From an uncultured Rhodospirillales bacterium (GTDB taxonomy: Bacteria; Pseudomonadota; Alphaproteobacteria; Acetobacterales; Acetobacteraceae): a stretch of 64,000 nucleotides of DNA. The position numbers and the translations under genes were made by a program. This document shows positions 45,716-54,075 of the stretch, one piece after another. Numbering within the stretch: position 1 is the first letter of the stretch; each line of letters opens with the position of its first letter. Location: assembly GCA_903924855.1 (NCBI GenBank), contig CAIYCW010000017.1, positions 19,951 to 83,950 of the forward strand, in the 5' to 3' direction. The notes beneath the pieces are model-generated. The model worked only from the letters and a program-made list of their open reading frames with translations. It was not told where the DNA came from and made no database searches.

Positions 45716-46794
45716 CCCCCGATCCGGCATTCTGGAGCCGCCGCCGCGTGTTCGTCACCGGGCATACCGGATTCAAGGGGGCCTGGCTGGCGCTTTGGCT
45801 GCGTCAGATGGGGGCGTCGGTCACCGGGTACGCGCTGGCGCCAGAGCCGGATAGTCTTGGGGTCACGGCGTCCATCAGCCGATATGTGGCCTCTGTCCTG
45901 GGCGATGTGTGCGACGCCTTGTCGTTGCAGAAGGCGTTGGCGCAGGCAGACCCGGAGATTGTCTTCCACCTGGCGGCCCAGCCCCTGGTGCGCCGATCCT
46001 ATGCGGAGCCGCTGCTGACGGTGCAGACGAATGTCATCGGTACGATGAACCTGCTGGAGGCCGCGCGCGAAACTGCGTCTGTCCGCTCCGTGATCGTGGT
46101 CACCACCGATAAATGCTATGAAAACGTTGAGACCGACACGCCCTATCGCGAAACAGACGCGCTGGGTGGGGCAGACCCGTACAGCGCCAGCAAGGCCTGC
46201 GCCGAATTGTTGACCGCCGCCTGGCGCCGGTCGTTCTTCGCGGGCCGAGGCATTGGTGTTGCCACTGTCCGGGCCGGCAATGTGATCGGCGGCGGCGATC
46301 ATGCGACAGATCGGCTTGTGCCAGATTGTGTGCGCGCCTTTTCCGCGGGACACCCTGTCAATCTGCGCAATCCGGCCGCCACACGTCCCTGGCAGCATGT
46401 GCTGGAACCGTTGCGTGGCTACCTTCTGTTGGCCGAAGCAGTGCAGCGGGACCCGGGGCGTTTTGGCACAGCCTGGAATTTTGGACCGTCGCTGGGCGAT
46501 GTTCAGCCTGTCAGCCGGGTGGTGATGCTGCTCGCCGAGGCTTGGGGAGATGGGGCCCGCTATTCCCTGGCGCCCGGGGATCACCCGCATGAAGCAGGGC
46601 TGCTGGCTGTCGATGCCACGAAAGCGCGCAGGGAGTTGGGGTGGCGCCCTTATCTCGATCTGCCCACGGCTTTGCGGTGGACGGTTGACTGGTATCGGAG
46701 CCATTTGGGCGGCGCCAGCGCGATGGCTCTGATCGAGGCTGAGATCGCCCGGTATACCGGCATGCAATCGGTCAAGGCGCCGTTTGAGGGATGA
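45712..46794 (+). CDS. rfbG: CDP-glucose 4,6-dehydratase
   Basis: A 360-residue extended SDR. Start MTPDPAFWSRRRVFVTGHTG overlaps the rfbF stop. TGHTGFKGAWLALWLRQMGA is highly specific to RfbG, and Y-x3-K lies in DPYSASKACAEL. It converts CDP-glucose to CDP-4-keto-6-deoxyglucose, precursor of CDP-dideoxyhexoses. Because rfbF is broken, its substrate supply is uncertain. The next step gene rfbH is absent from the window. Confidence 0.94.
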   Translation: MTPDPAFWSRRRVFVTGHTGFKGAWLALWLRQMGASVTGYALAPEPDSLGVTASISRYVASVLGDVCDALSLQKALAQADPEIVFHLAAQPLVRRSYAEPLLTVQTNVIGTMNLLEAARETASVRSVIVVTTDKCYENVETDTPYRETDALGGADPYSASKACAELLTAAWRRSFFAGRGIGVATVRAGNVIGGGDHATDRLVPDCVRAFSAGHPVNLRNPAATRPWQHVLEPLRGYLLLAEAVQRDPGRFGTAWNFGPSLGDVQPVSRVVMLLAEAWGDGARYSLAPGDHPHEAGLLAVDATKARRELGWRPYLDLPTALRWTVDWYRSHLGGASAMALIEAEIARYTGMQSVKAPFEG

Positions 46795-47717
46795 TCATGC
46801 AGCCATCTGTCACCATCCTCATCCCGGTCTACAATGGTGAGCGCACCCTGGAGCGGGCCATTCTGTCCGCACTGCAACAGACTTCGCCGGACATCAAGAT
46901 TTTGATTTCGGACAATTGTTCCACCGACAGAACCCGCGATATTGCTGAACTTTACGTAAAAAAACATAAAAACATAACGTATTACCGGAATACCGAAAAT
47001 CTTGGCTCGCTTGCGAACTTCCGCCTGGCGGTGGAGCGCGCCGATACGACGTTCGTGAAATGGCTTGGGGCGGACGATACGATCGACCCACGATTTGCCG
47101 AGCTGACGGTCGCTGCGATGAACGGTCACGACGACATCGTGGCCTGCGCGGTGGGTACGCATTTCATCACGGATGGGGTCGCGGACGTGGACATGCCCGT
47201 GCCGCTGATGGGCAGCTATCGGCAAAATCTCGACATCTATCTGCGAGATCCGGGCCGGAACGGCCGGTTGCATGGCATGCATCGCCGTGAGGTGATCTGC
47301 CAAGCCATCAAGGTTGGAAACTACCCTGGATGGGATTTCACGGTGATCGCGGAGACGCTGCGCCATGGCCGCCACACTCTGGTGCCAGAGATACTCATGA
47401 CCCGTGACCAGACATCCGGCGATCGCTATGTGCAGATCCACACGGCACAGGCGAAAAACAAGGTCTTCCGTTACCTGCCGATGCTGCCGTTGACGTTCGA
47501 TCTGCTGCTGGTTCGACGTTTTCCGATCAGCAAGGAGATCATCAAGGGCCTGCTGTACCTGAACGTCATGTGGACGATGTCTCATATTTGTTTTTATAAC
47601 AAAACAAAAATACCTTACACTCATCCACTCTACCGGCTCTGGCATCGCCATCTCGGCTGGCGCATCGACCCGCCGCCCGCACAGAGTGCTTCGCCCGCAC
47701 ACGCCAGGCGCACATGA
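46791..47717 (+). CDS. Family 2 glycosyltransferase
   Basis: A 308-residue GT-A enzyme coupled to rfbG by a 4-base overlap. SVTILIPVYNGERTLERAIL, then SDNCSTDRT, then the D-x-D-like LGADDTID are present. Segments near 46950-46990 and 47580-47630 are markedly A/T-rich compared with the rest of the window. This is the patchy composition usual in horizontally acquired O-antigen genes. Confidence 0.88.
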   Translation: MIMQPSVTILIPVYNGERTLERAILSALQQTSPDIKILISDNCSTDRTRDIAELYVKKHKNITYYRNTENLGSLANFRLAVERADTTFVKWLGADDTIDPRFAELTVAAMNGHDDIVACAVGTHFITDGVADVDMPVPLMGSYRQNLDIYLRDPGRNGRLHGMHRREVICQAIKVGNYPGWDFTVIAETLRHGRHTLVPEILMTRDQTSGDRYVQIHTAQAKNKVFRYLPMLPLTFDLLLVRRFPISKEIIKGLLYLNVMWTMSHICFYNKTKIPYTHPLYRLWHRHLGWRIDPPPAQSASPAHARRT

Positions 47718-47848
47718 CTGTCGATTGGCCTTGAGATGTGCGCCCCTCATCCTGCGGCGGCCATGATCAGATTGTTTTGGGCCCAACATTCCACGAGACC
47801 AGGGCTGCCTGCCCGTTGTCTCAAACCCCGCAGAAAAGGTGCCGCGCC

Positions 47849-48928
47849 ATGATGAACAGTTCCGAGCTTCTGGCGGACGCCCTGGCCGAGTTGGGCCGCG
47901 ACCCCGCGGCCCGGGCTGCCATCATCGAGGCGCTGTTGGCCTGGGAGGCTGCGCACCAGAGCGATGGCGACCCTATCCGTGATCGCGTGACCGGACCGAT
48001 CGTTGATCTACTCCATGCGGCAATTCCCTCGATTGAGCGTCAGCTGCAATCGGGGGTGATGATGGCGTTGCCCTATACGTCCCGCATCGCCCGCGAATTC
48101 GCCATGGCGCGCGCCCCTCTGGATCACGTCTGGGAACCGCAGACCACATCCCTGCTGCTGGGTCTGGCGCGGACCGCGCGCACCATCATCGTGGCCGGTG
48201 CCTATGCTGGCGACCACGCGATCCTGATCGCCGATGCGCTGCGCGCGCAGGCCGGCGCGTGCCTGCATTGCTTTGATCTGGACCCACGGCAGATCACCGC
48301 GATCACCCACAACGCCCGGGCAAACGGGCTGGACAATCTGTGCATCAACGCGATCGGGCTGTGGGACAGCCCGGGCCATGTCGTGCTGGAGGGGGAGGAT
48401 TCGCTCGGCACCGCGCATGCGGCGGACCAGGCTGCCAGCAATGCCATGCGTGTGACCACTGTGCAGGACTATGCCACCTCTCATGGCATCGCGCAGATCG
48501 ACCTCATGATGCTGGATGTTGAAGGGGCCGAGTTGCGGATCTTGCGCGGGGCTGTGGATTTCCTGTCCCAGCCGGACAATCTGGCTCCTGATATCGTCTT
48601 TGAGATACATCGCCACTTCACGGACTGGTCCGAGGGGCTGGCACGCACCGATATCGTCGCGTTGCTGTTGTCACATGGCTATCACGTCTATGCGCTGCGT
48701 GACATTCAGGGCAATGCGCGCGTTTCGCCGCCTGGGATCGAGCTGGTGGCGCTCGATCATGTGTACCTGGAAGGACCGCCACACGGGTTCAACATGTTCG
48801 CAACACGGCGGCCAGACACGCTGGCGCGTCTTGGGCTGATTGTGCGTCAGGATGTCAGCCCGAAGCTGCTACGCCATCGGCTGCACGCCCTGCATCAGCC
48901 CGGCGGCGATGGCGGGAAGGTGCAATAA
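47849..48928 (+). CDS. FkbM family methyltransferase
   Basis: A 359-residue SAM-dependent methyltransferase; start MMNSSELLADALAELG. The SAM loop is IIVAGAYAGDHAIL, and the FkbM block LMMLDVEGAELRILRGA is followed by VFEIHRHF. About 100 extra N-terminal residues precede the domain. It probably methylates a sugar or glycan end. Its last 60 bases overlap the 3' end of the convergent epimerase gene. Confidence 0.88.
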   Translation: MMNSSELLADALAELGRDPAARAAIIEALLAWEAAHQSDGDPIRDRVTGPIVDLLHAAIPSIERQLQSGVMMALPYTSRIAREFAMARAPLDHVWEPQTTSLLLGLARTARTIIVAGAYAGDHAILIADALRAQAGACLHCFDLDPRQITAITHNARANGLDNLCINAIGLWDSPGHVVLEGEDSLGTAHAADQAASNAMRVTTVQDYATSHGIAQIDLMMLDVEGAELRILRGAVDFLSQPDNLAPDIVFEIHRHFTDWSEGLARTDIVALLLSHGYHVYALRDIQGNARVSPPGIELVALDHVYLEGPPHGFNMFATRRPDTLARLGLIVRQDVSPKLLRHRLHALHQPGGDGGKVQ

Positions 48929-49696
48929 TACGCCGCTGCGCGGGCGGCCGAACTCTGCCTCCAGACGGCTGATATCGATGACAGGGAAGCACAGCGTGGC
49001 GGCATTCTGCGCCACACTGAAGGACCAGCCGAAGAGCTGTGTCATGGCCGCGGCCAGTTCACCATGCGTTGTGTTCGTGCCGCTTGCCAAATTGTAGAGC
49101 CGATGTTGGCCGGACTGTGCGATCAGCGGCAGCAGGCGGACGACATCGTCGAGATCGATATAGTCCTTCGACGAGAGCAGCGATTGTCGCAGCAACACCG
49201 CACCACGGGACATGCCCTCCGTGATGAGCTGGCCCAGAAAATTCACGCCTCCCATGCCAGGGCCTACGACATTGGACAGGCGGATGACGCGCACCGATGG
49301 CCGGGGATCATTGAGGCACAGCGCCTCGCCCGCCAACTTCGTGATATCGTACAGGTCATCCGGGTCCGTCGGCAGTGTTGGCACCGGCAGATCTTCCTGC
49401 GTGGTCTGGGCGCGCTTGTAGACCCGGGTCGATGACAGAAGCAGGAAGGAGTCAAACTGAACATCAGCCAATATCCGCGCGACCACCCCGACATGGGCTT
49501 CCGCCGTTTTGAGAGGGCTGCTGCGCCAGTCTGCGGTGAGGCCGATGGTGGAGATCACCGTGCCGGCGGGTCGGCCGGCGGTCAGAAATGCCGGCAGGTG
49601 GGCACGATCAATGCCCACGACATCAGCACCGGCGGCGCGCAGATAGGTGATCAGGGAGCTGCCGATAAACCCCTGCGAACCCAGAACGGTAATCAT
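48869..49696 (-). CDS. NAD-dependent epimerase/dehydratase family protein
   Basis: A 275-residue extended SDR. Cofactor loop VLGSQGFIGSSL is at the very N-terminus, active-site LLLSSTRVY, then Y-x3-K in DLYDITKLAGEAL. It is shorter than RfbB-type dehydratases and close to NDP-sugar 4-ketoreductases/epimerases. A role after rfbG in nucleotide-sugar synthesis is plausible. It overlaps FkbM tail-to-tail by 60 bases. Confidence 0.87.
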   Translation of the reverse strand: MITVLGSQGFIGSSLITYLRAAGADVVGIDRAHLPAFLTAGRPAGTVISTIGLTADWRSSPLKTAEAHVGVVARILADVQFDSFLLLSSTRVYKRAQTTQEDLPVPTLPTDPDDLYDITKLAGEALCLNDPRPSVRVIRLSNVVGPGMGGVNFLGQLITEGMSRGAVLLRQSLLSSKDYIDLDDVVRLLPLIAQSGQHRLYNLASGTNTTHGELAAAMTQLFGWSFSVAQNAATLCFPVIDISRLEAEFGRPRSGVLLHLPAIAAGLMQGVQPMA

Positions 49697-50203
49697 GAAC
49701 GGACAAATCCTGTGGGCTGGGGTGAGTGCGGGCTGGTGTCGAAGTCTATTTCGTCCAGGTTTTTGGAATTGTGAAAGATGTGATGGGGCTGGCCTGGATA
49801 GAATTGCCTAGCACCTCATACACCATTGAGATTCAAGAATTTATCCGATGGCTGCAGTCTCTGCTTGAACAGCGCTGACATCGGATTAATGCCCTGGTAG
49901 AAGCGACACTGACGCATTCTGAACACGCCCGCGGTCATATGTCTAAATCGACATGGTCCGATCTGACTGACCGCAAAGCGGTTGGAGGTTGCGCTCGTGG
50001 CTGGCACAGAGCAGGCGTGAGCCAATATGCCAGGCGGCTGCTGCCTGACATCCGGTGTTTTGCAATCGCGGTTCAGGCCCGATTGCGGACAGCGACAGGT
50101 GCTATGAGCGGTCTGATCCAAGCGACCAGGGTTTTGTTCCCGTCCGCATGCGGGGCATTTCAGGCCGTGTGCTTGCTGAATGCTCCGCTGTGCAGAACAG
50201 TGA
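49697..50203. other. Intergenic region between epimerase and rfbC genes
   Basis: About 500 bases in which I find no credible gene. A minus-strand open frame of about 150 codons across 49816-50277 is compositionally odd and overlaps rfbC, so it is not accepted as a whole. Its last 30 or so codons include the Y-Q-G-I-N-P-M-S-A segment that matches the region near 44740. Confidence 0.5.
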
Positions 50204-50734
50204 TCATCCGGTGAGCAATGCCCAACTGCCATCACGTTCCGACAGGATTGGTTGGCCAATCGGCCAATCGATTGCAATCGCCGGATCGTTCCATCGCAGA
50301 CCGGCTGACGCAGGCGGGTGATATGCAGCGGTCACCATGTAGAAGACCTCACTGTCATCTGTCAGGCTTTGATAGCCATGCGCAAAGCCTTCGGGAATGT
50401 AGACGGCGCGGCCATTCTGCTCGGACAATTCAAGTCCCAAATACTGCAGATGCGTCGGCGAATGGGGGCGGATGTCCACCATCACATCATAGACTGCGCC
50501 GCGTGTGCAGCGGACCAGCTTACCCTCCGCAAAGGGTGCCTCCTGCCAATGCAGGCCGCGCAGGGTGCCACGTCGCGTGTTGCGTGAGGTGTTGCATTGA
50601 ACAAAGGTCGTGGGCAAGCCCGCGGCCTCAAACTCCTGCGCGCAAAAGCTTCGTGCAAAGCCGCCGCGCAGATCCTCCCGCCATTCGGGGTCGATGATCC
50701 ACGCGCCCTGCAGGTGTGTGTGTTGAAAGTGCAT
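50204..50734 (-). CDS. rfbC: dTDP-4-dehydrorhamnose 3,5-epimerase family protein
   Basis: A 176-residue cupin epimerase. GTLRGLHWQ holds the catalytic His, followed by GAVYDVMVDIRPHSPTHLQY and VYIPEGFAHGYQSL, and the Tyr in EVFYMVT. The family converts dTDP-4-keto-6-deoxyglucose to the L-lyxo epimer; homologues act on CDP-sugars. No rfbA, B or D genes lie in the window, so its nucleotide partner is unclear. Its start is about 70 bases from the left edge of the accessory island. Confidence 0.92.
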   Translation of the reverse strand: MHFQHTHLQGAWIIDPEWREDLRGGFARSFCAQEFEAAGLPTTFVQCNTSRNTRRGTLRGLHWQEAPFAEGKLVRCTRGAVYDVMVDIRPHSPTHLQYLGLELSEQNGRAVYIPEGFAHGYQSLTDDSEVFYMVTAAYHPPASAGLRWNDPAIAIDWPIGQPILSERDGSWALLTG

Positions 50735-50821
50735 CAGGCGCCGGAGTCACGTTGGCGGTTGGTCAGTGTTTGCGACATGCCGGCCCAAAATGCTCCCTGG
50801 AATGGGGCCGTAACCCCCGCC

Positions 50822-50868
50822 TTGTCTCGCTAATGTTGTCATAATCTCGATAATCGTGGCCGCGCACA
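50822..50868 (+). repeat. Left 47-bp direct repeat of the island
   Basis: Identical over 47 bases to 54612-54658. It contains TGTCTCGCTAAT at 50823 and AATCTCGATAAT at 50843, two related 12-mers spaced 20 bases apart. TGT is a common terminal trinucleotide of Mu/Tn7/Tn5053-type elements. Confidence 0.9.
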
Positions 50869-51008
50869 AACGGTGTGAAGGGCCATGATTAACGAGATTG
50901 GCACCCCCCGAATCCTGCCGCTTTCAGCATCGCCTTGCGCACCATAAATGAGACAGCGGGACGACAATAGCGAGATTCCGAAGGATAACGGACAGGATTA
51001 GCGAGATT
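50823..51008. repeat. Array of five related 12-bp sites (consensus ATTAGCGAGATT), possible transposase-binding sites
   Basis: Minus-oriented copies lie at 50823-50834 and 50843-50854. Plus-oriented copies lie at 50888-50899 (ATTAACGAGATT), 50966-50977 (AATAGCGAGATT) and 50997-51008 (ATTAGCGAGATT). Tandem and inverted copies of such sites near an end are usual for Tn7- and Tn5053-like elements. The remaining sequence up to the TniQ stop at 51053 encodes nothing that I can see. Confidence 0.6.
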
Positions 51009-51052
51009 CGGTATTTTAGGCCCCAGCGCGGCCCCGACGAAACGCCAGCGGC

Positions 51053-52000
51053 CTAGATAAAGTCTCGCAAATCCAATCCCTGGTCCGGCGGCAAATGATT
51101 GACCCAACGCTGCATTGCAGCTGCTGACTTCTGGGCATGCTTGCAGACTTCCGGGTCATCGGACGCCGCCCAGGCTGATTGAATATCTATGAGCTGGTTT
51201 GGCCACGACTTTACGACGTCGCATGATGCCTTGACGGCCTCATGCGTCCTGAAGAGCAAATCGCCGGTTGTGGAGGCCGAAAACGGCTTTCGGCGCGGCC
51301 CTAAAAGGTCGAGGCCAAGCCTAAACAGGAACTCGGCGGCATGACCGTCATCGAGGTCGGAGAGCGGAGGCAGACTCTTTATCTGGTTGGCCTCGTCCTG
51401 GAACCTCGGGTCGCCAAGCAGACCATGCATGACGCCTGTTGCAGCTGATTCGTCATCGGTCACTGCAGCGCAGGCGAGACCGCGCAAGTCAAGTTCGCAG
51501 GCGCAACTTGATGTGAGAACACCACTGCCTTTCCACACGAACCCTTTCTTGCATTTAGGGCATGCAGCGATCAGGGCGAGCTTGTGGATTGGGCAGACTG
51601 ATATCGCCTGGACGTCCCACCAGCATCGGTGATGGGCGGATTCCTCCAGACACCTTGGGCATAGACGTCGATATCTCCGTGCAAAGACATCTAGCATTTT
51701 GGCTGGCAGCTTGCGTCCTCGGAATACCGCGACACTTGAGTCGACGGGTCCATAAGAGATGGTGCGGATTGCGTCGACGGTTGTGCCAGCTAGATGGGCT
51801 AGCCGCGCTGCTGGTTCATCGTAAAATCGATTGTTAGCGACACTTGGTCCGATTTCCACAAAGACTGTGTTTACGGTCTGGACCCGTTGGCGTTCGGCTA
51901 AGCGCGCCACAAATCCTATCAGGCTCTCATCGGATTTCGGGTGTGCGCCGAGTGAGCGCTTTTCGACAAAGCGGTGCTTAGAGGTAGTTTGGTCGTCCAT
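51053..52000 (-). CDS. tniQ: TniQ family protein (Tn7 TnsD-like target-selection protein)
   Basis: A 315-residue protein starting MDDQTTSKHRF; an open frame further upstream crosses the PrlF gene and is rejected. SDESLIGFVARLAER is the TniQ N-terminal motif. Zinc-finger ligands follow in family order: C114-x2-C117, H124 in HHRCWWDV, C136-x2-H139 (SVCPIHK), C147-x2-C150 and a C166/C168 pair. TniQ/TnsD proteins direct Tn7-like and Tn5053-like transposition to target sites and act with TniA/TniB transposase subunits. Those partners are absent here, so it may act in trans or be a relic. Confidence 0.88.
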   Translation of the reverse strand: MDDQTTSKHRFVEKRSLGAHPKSDESLIGFVARLAERQRVQTVNTVFVEIGPSVANNRFYDEPAARLAHLAGTTVDAIRTISYGPVDSSVAVFRGRKLPAKMLDVFARRYRRLCPRCLEESAHHRCWWDVQAISVCPIHKLALIAACPKCKKGFVWKGSGVLTSSCACELDLRGLACAAVTDDESAATGVMHGLLGDPRFQDEANQIKSLPPLSDLDDGHAAEFLFRLGLDLLGPRRKPFSASTTGDLLFRTHEAVKASCDVVKSWPNQLIDIQSAWAASDDPEVCKHAQKSAAAMQRWVNHLPPDQGLDLRDFI

Positions 52001-52204
52001 GCCAGGACGATAAGCAACCGACCACTTATTGGCGATCTCCTTTGGGGCAAAAATCGTGGGCGACCGAACCAAGCGCTTACAGCTAGTGATTTTAGCGCGG
52101 ACTGAGCAACTCACCCGGACCAAGGCTGGCGCCGGGACGTTTGGCGCAATCGCACCAGAGCCGCATAAAGCTCGCTTTAATGCGCTGCCTCCTTTCATCC
52201 ACTC

Positions 52205-52246
52205 TTGCGTCGCCAGCCAGACAGCCGTATACAATGCAAATGCATT
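52205..52246 (+). promoter_or_regulatory. Promoter and putative autoregulatory operator of prlF-yhaV
   Basis: TTGCGT (52205-52210) and TATACAAT (52228-52235) form a sigma70-like promoter with a 17-base spacer. The -10 overlaps a perfect inverted repeat, AATGCA-AA-TGCATT, at 52233-52246, just before the antitoxin start at 52260. AbrB-fold antitoxins commonly bind such palindromes to repress their own operon. Confidence 0.6.
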
Positions 52247-52259
52247 GGAAGAGGGTGTC

Positions 52260-52583
52260 ATGGTAGTGCTCGAAATTGCGGCTACGGTGACCCGTCGTGG
52301 GCAGACCACGATGCCTGCGGCTATTCGTAAATCGTTGGACGTCTCCAGCGACGGTGGCTCCATTGTCTATCGTCTTGAAGACGACGGCCAGGTGACCGTC
52401 GCCAAATTTACCGAAACCGAAGACCCGGCGATTAGTGCATTTCTTTCTTTTATCGGTAAGGATTTGGTTTCAAATCCGGGCCATTTGCGTTCCCTGACTT
52501 CTGGTTGGCTTGCCGAAATTAGCCAACTGGTTGATGGCGTCGAAATCAATCTTGAGGAAGCTCTCAAGGAAGAAGACGAGTAA
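52260..52583 (+). CDS. prlF: Type II antitoxin, PrlF/SohA family
   Basis: A 107-residue AbrB-fold antitoxin. ATVTRRGQTTMPAAIRKSLDV matches the swapped-hairpin DNA-binding segment of E. coli PrlF (V-T-I-R-G-Q-T-T-I-P-A). ISAFLSFIGKDLVSNP and the acidic tail VEINLEEALKEEDE are also PrlF-like. GTG or upstream starts are possible, but ATG 52260 sits correctly behind GAGGG. It shares one base with yhaV (TAATG). It should neutralise YhaV and repress the operon. Confidence 0.9.
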   Translation: MVVLEIAATVTRRGQTTMPAAIRKSLDVSSDGGSIVYRLEDDGQVTVAKFTETEDPAISAFLSFIGKDLVSNPGHLRSLTSGWLAEISQLVDGVEINLEEALKEEDE

Positions 52584-53107
52584 TGGGTCTGGAGCCTGCT
52601 CTGACCGTCAATGGTTGGACGATTATGTTTCATCCTTTGTTCGTCGAGCAAATCGCTGCACTCGTTGCTGACGTCCAAAGAGCGCGGCAACGAGACGCTG
52701 CAACCTATAAAACAAAGAATTCTGCTAAACGTCTAAAAGCTATTCTGAAACTAACATGTTCAGACATCCCTTCTGATCCGACCAACACCTCATACAGGCA
52801 GGGGTCTACACTCGGAGAGAGTTATAAACACTGGTTTCGGGCGAAGTTTTTTCAACAATATCGACTATTCTTTCGGTATGACGTCAATGAAAAAATCATT
52901 ATTTATGCCTGGTTAAATGATGAGAATACTAAAAGAGCCTATGGAAGCGATACCGATGCCTATTCTGTATTCTACGATATGCTGAAGTCTGGAAATCCCC
53001 CAGATAATTGGAAAGACTTGAAAAGTAGATGCCAGGAGGCCGCAGTGGTTCGCCAAGACGATGATGTCGAAAATCCTATTTTTCGTGCGCAAATTTTACT
53101 TGATTAG
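52583..53107 (+). CDS. yhaV: Type II toxin, YhaV family mRNA endonuclease
   Basis: A 174-residue RelE-superfamily toxin. VNGWTIMFHPLFVEQIAALVADV at the N-terminus, KFFQQYRLFFRYDVNEKIIIYAW in the core and LNDENTKRAYGSDTDAYSVF follow E. coli YhaV closely. YhaV cleaves mRNA in a ribosome-associated manner. It is slightly longer than E. coli YhaV, with an extra C-terminal tail. Base composition is clearly more A/T-rich than the chromosome, pointing to transfer. Confidence 0.92.
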   Translation: MGLEPALTVNGWTIMFHPLFVEQIAALVADVQRARQRDAATYKTKNSAKRLKAILKLTCSDIPSDPTNTSYRQGSTLGESYKHWFRAKFFQQYRLFFRYDVNEKIIIYAWLNDENTKRAYGSDTDAYSVFYDMLKSGNPPDNWKDLKSRCQEAAVVRQDDDVENPIFRAQILLD

Positions 53108-53388
53108 AGTAAAATATAATAAACTACATAATATAAAATATGCAAAAGTGATATTTTTACAATTAATGGCATTTAAATCGCAATTTTTGAAAAACTTCAC
53201 CTAAAAAATTATTGCTATGAATTTCGATGATATAATATCCGTCTCCAATCTCAAATATATATATGAATTTTCAATTGAATAATTTTATGATATTTGATTT
53301 ATTCAGGCATGGTTGGTGAAATTTAAACATTTTACTGTGCAAATCTTAATCATACCACCTCGCTGTTCGGTTTCCGAACTAAATGGTC
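53108..53388. other. A/T-rich intergenic region inside the island
   Basis: About 280 bases of strongly A/T-rich sequence with many stop codons in all frames and poly-A/T tracts, quite unlike the rest of the window. No gene, hairpin terminator or repeat is clear. It separates the 3' ends of convergent yhaV and the HTH-type gene. Confidence 0.6.
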
Positions 53389-53934
53389 CTATGTGCTATC
53401 AACGGTTGCCTCCTCACGAACAAAAAACGTCTGCCGTCCCCCATCGACACCGGGCCCCGTCACAGGTTTGATACCCTTTGCCGCAAGGCGGTTCGCCAAT
53501 CCCCGCGAGGACGTCCCGAGACTGCGGGCGAGCTCACTCCCTTTGACGTATCGCGCTTGGAAATCACGGATTGCGGCAATCGAAATGCCCTCCGGTGAGC
53601 TGGGTAGCAACCCAATCCGGGTCAGATCTCGGTGGAAATCAACACCCATAAGTTCGGCTTCGGAGAATTGGTGCCAATAATAGTGCCTGAATGGGTCGAC
53701 GCCGAATTCGATATGGTCTGCCACACCAGGTCCTCGCTTAGGCAGCGGCAGGATTTGCAGCGGCTTGTTGTGTGCCTTCCTGAGCCAATGGCCCTGGGGT
53801 GGGATGGGCACCTGCAGGCCGTGGCAACCTTTTCGAATTGTCGTCGTCGAAATGCTAATTTTCGACGCGAGCGAGGTCATCGGCTCAGACCAAACAAGCT
53901 CGTATAGCTCTCCACGGGTATAGCTCTTAGTCAT
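53389..53934 (-). CDS. Helix-turn-helix-type protein of unknown function
   Basis: A 181-residue protein. The first 55 residues (YTRGELYELVWSEPMTSLA, then SISTTTIRKGCHGLQVPIPP and GHWLRKAHNKP) form an HTH-like module I recall from many proteins encoded on accessory regions. The rest, residues 90-181, resembles no domain I recognise, but residues 120-160 may form a second HTH (ELARSLGTSSRGLANRLAAK). It may be a regulator of the island. Function unknown. Confidence 0.6.
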   Translation of the reverse strand: MTKSYTRGELYELVWSEPMTSLASKISISTTTIRKGCHGLQVPIPPQGHWLRKAHNKPLQILPLPKRGPGVADHIEFGVDPFRHYYWHQFSEAELMGVDFHRDLTRIGLLPSSPEGISIAAIRDFQARYVKGSELARSLGTSSRGLANRLAAKGIKPVTGPGVDGGRQTFFVREEATVDST

Positions 53935-54075
53935 GGCCTAAAGGAACTCCATAGCTTTTATACTGCGACTTCAGAACACAGTATAAATTTCCATTCGATG
54001 CAGGCGATCACCAAGGCTTGTGTCACTTGCATCAATTTGAGGCATGCTTTTGTCAAAGACATAAGGAGCCAAAGC

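Noticed and set aside
49816..50277. A 153-codon minus-strand open frame
   Set aside because: It overlaps the rfbC 3' end, has a Cys/His/Gln-rich composition and resembles no family. Only its last short segment has interest as a repeated peptide.
53998..54075. Longer N-terminus for the TPR-like protein
   Set aside because: The upstream ATG adds 26 residues without a ribosome-binding site, while ATG 54076 follows AAGGAG at good spacing.
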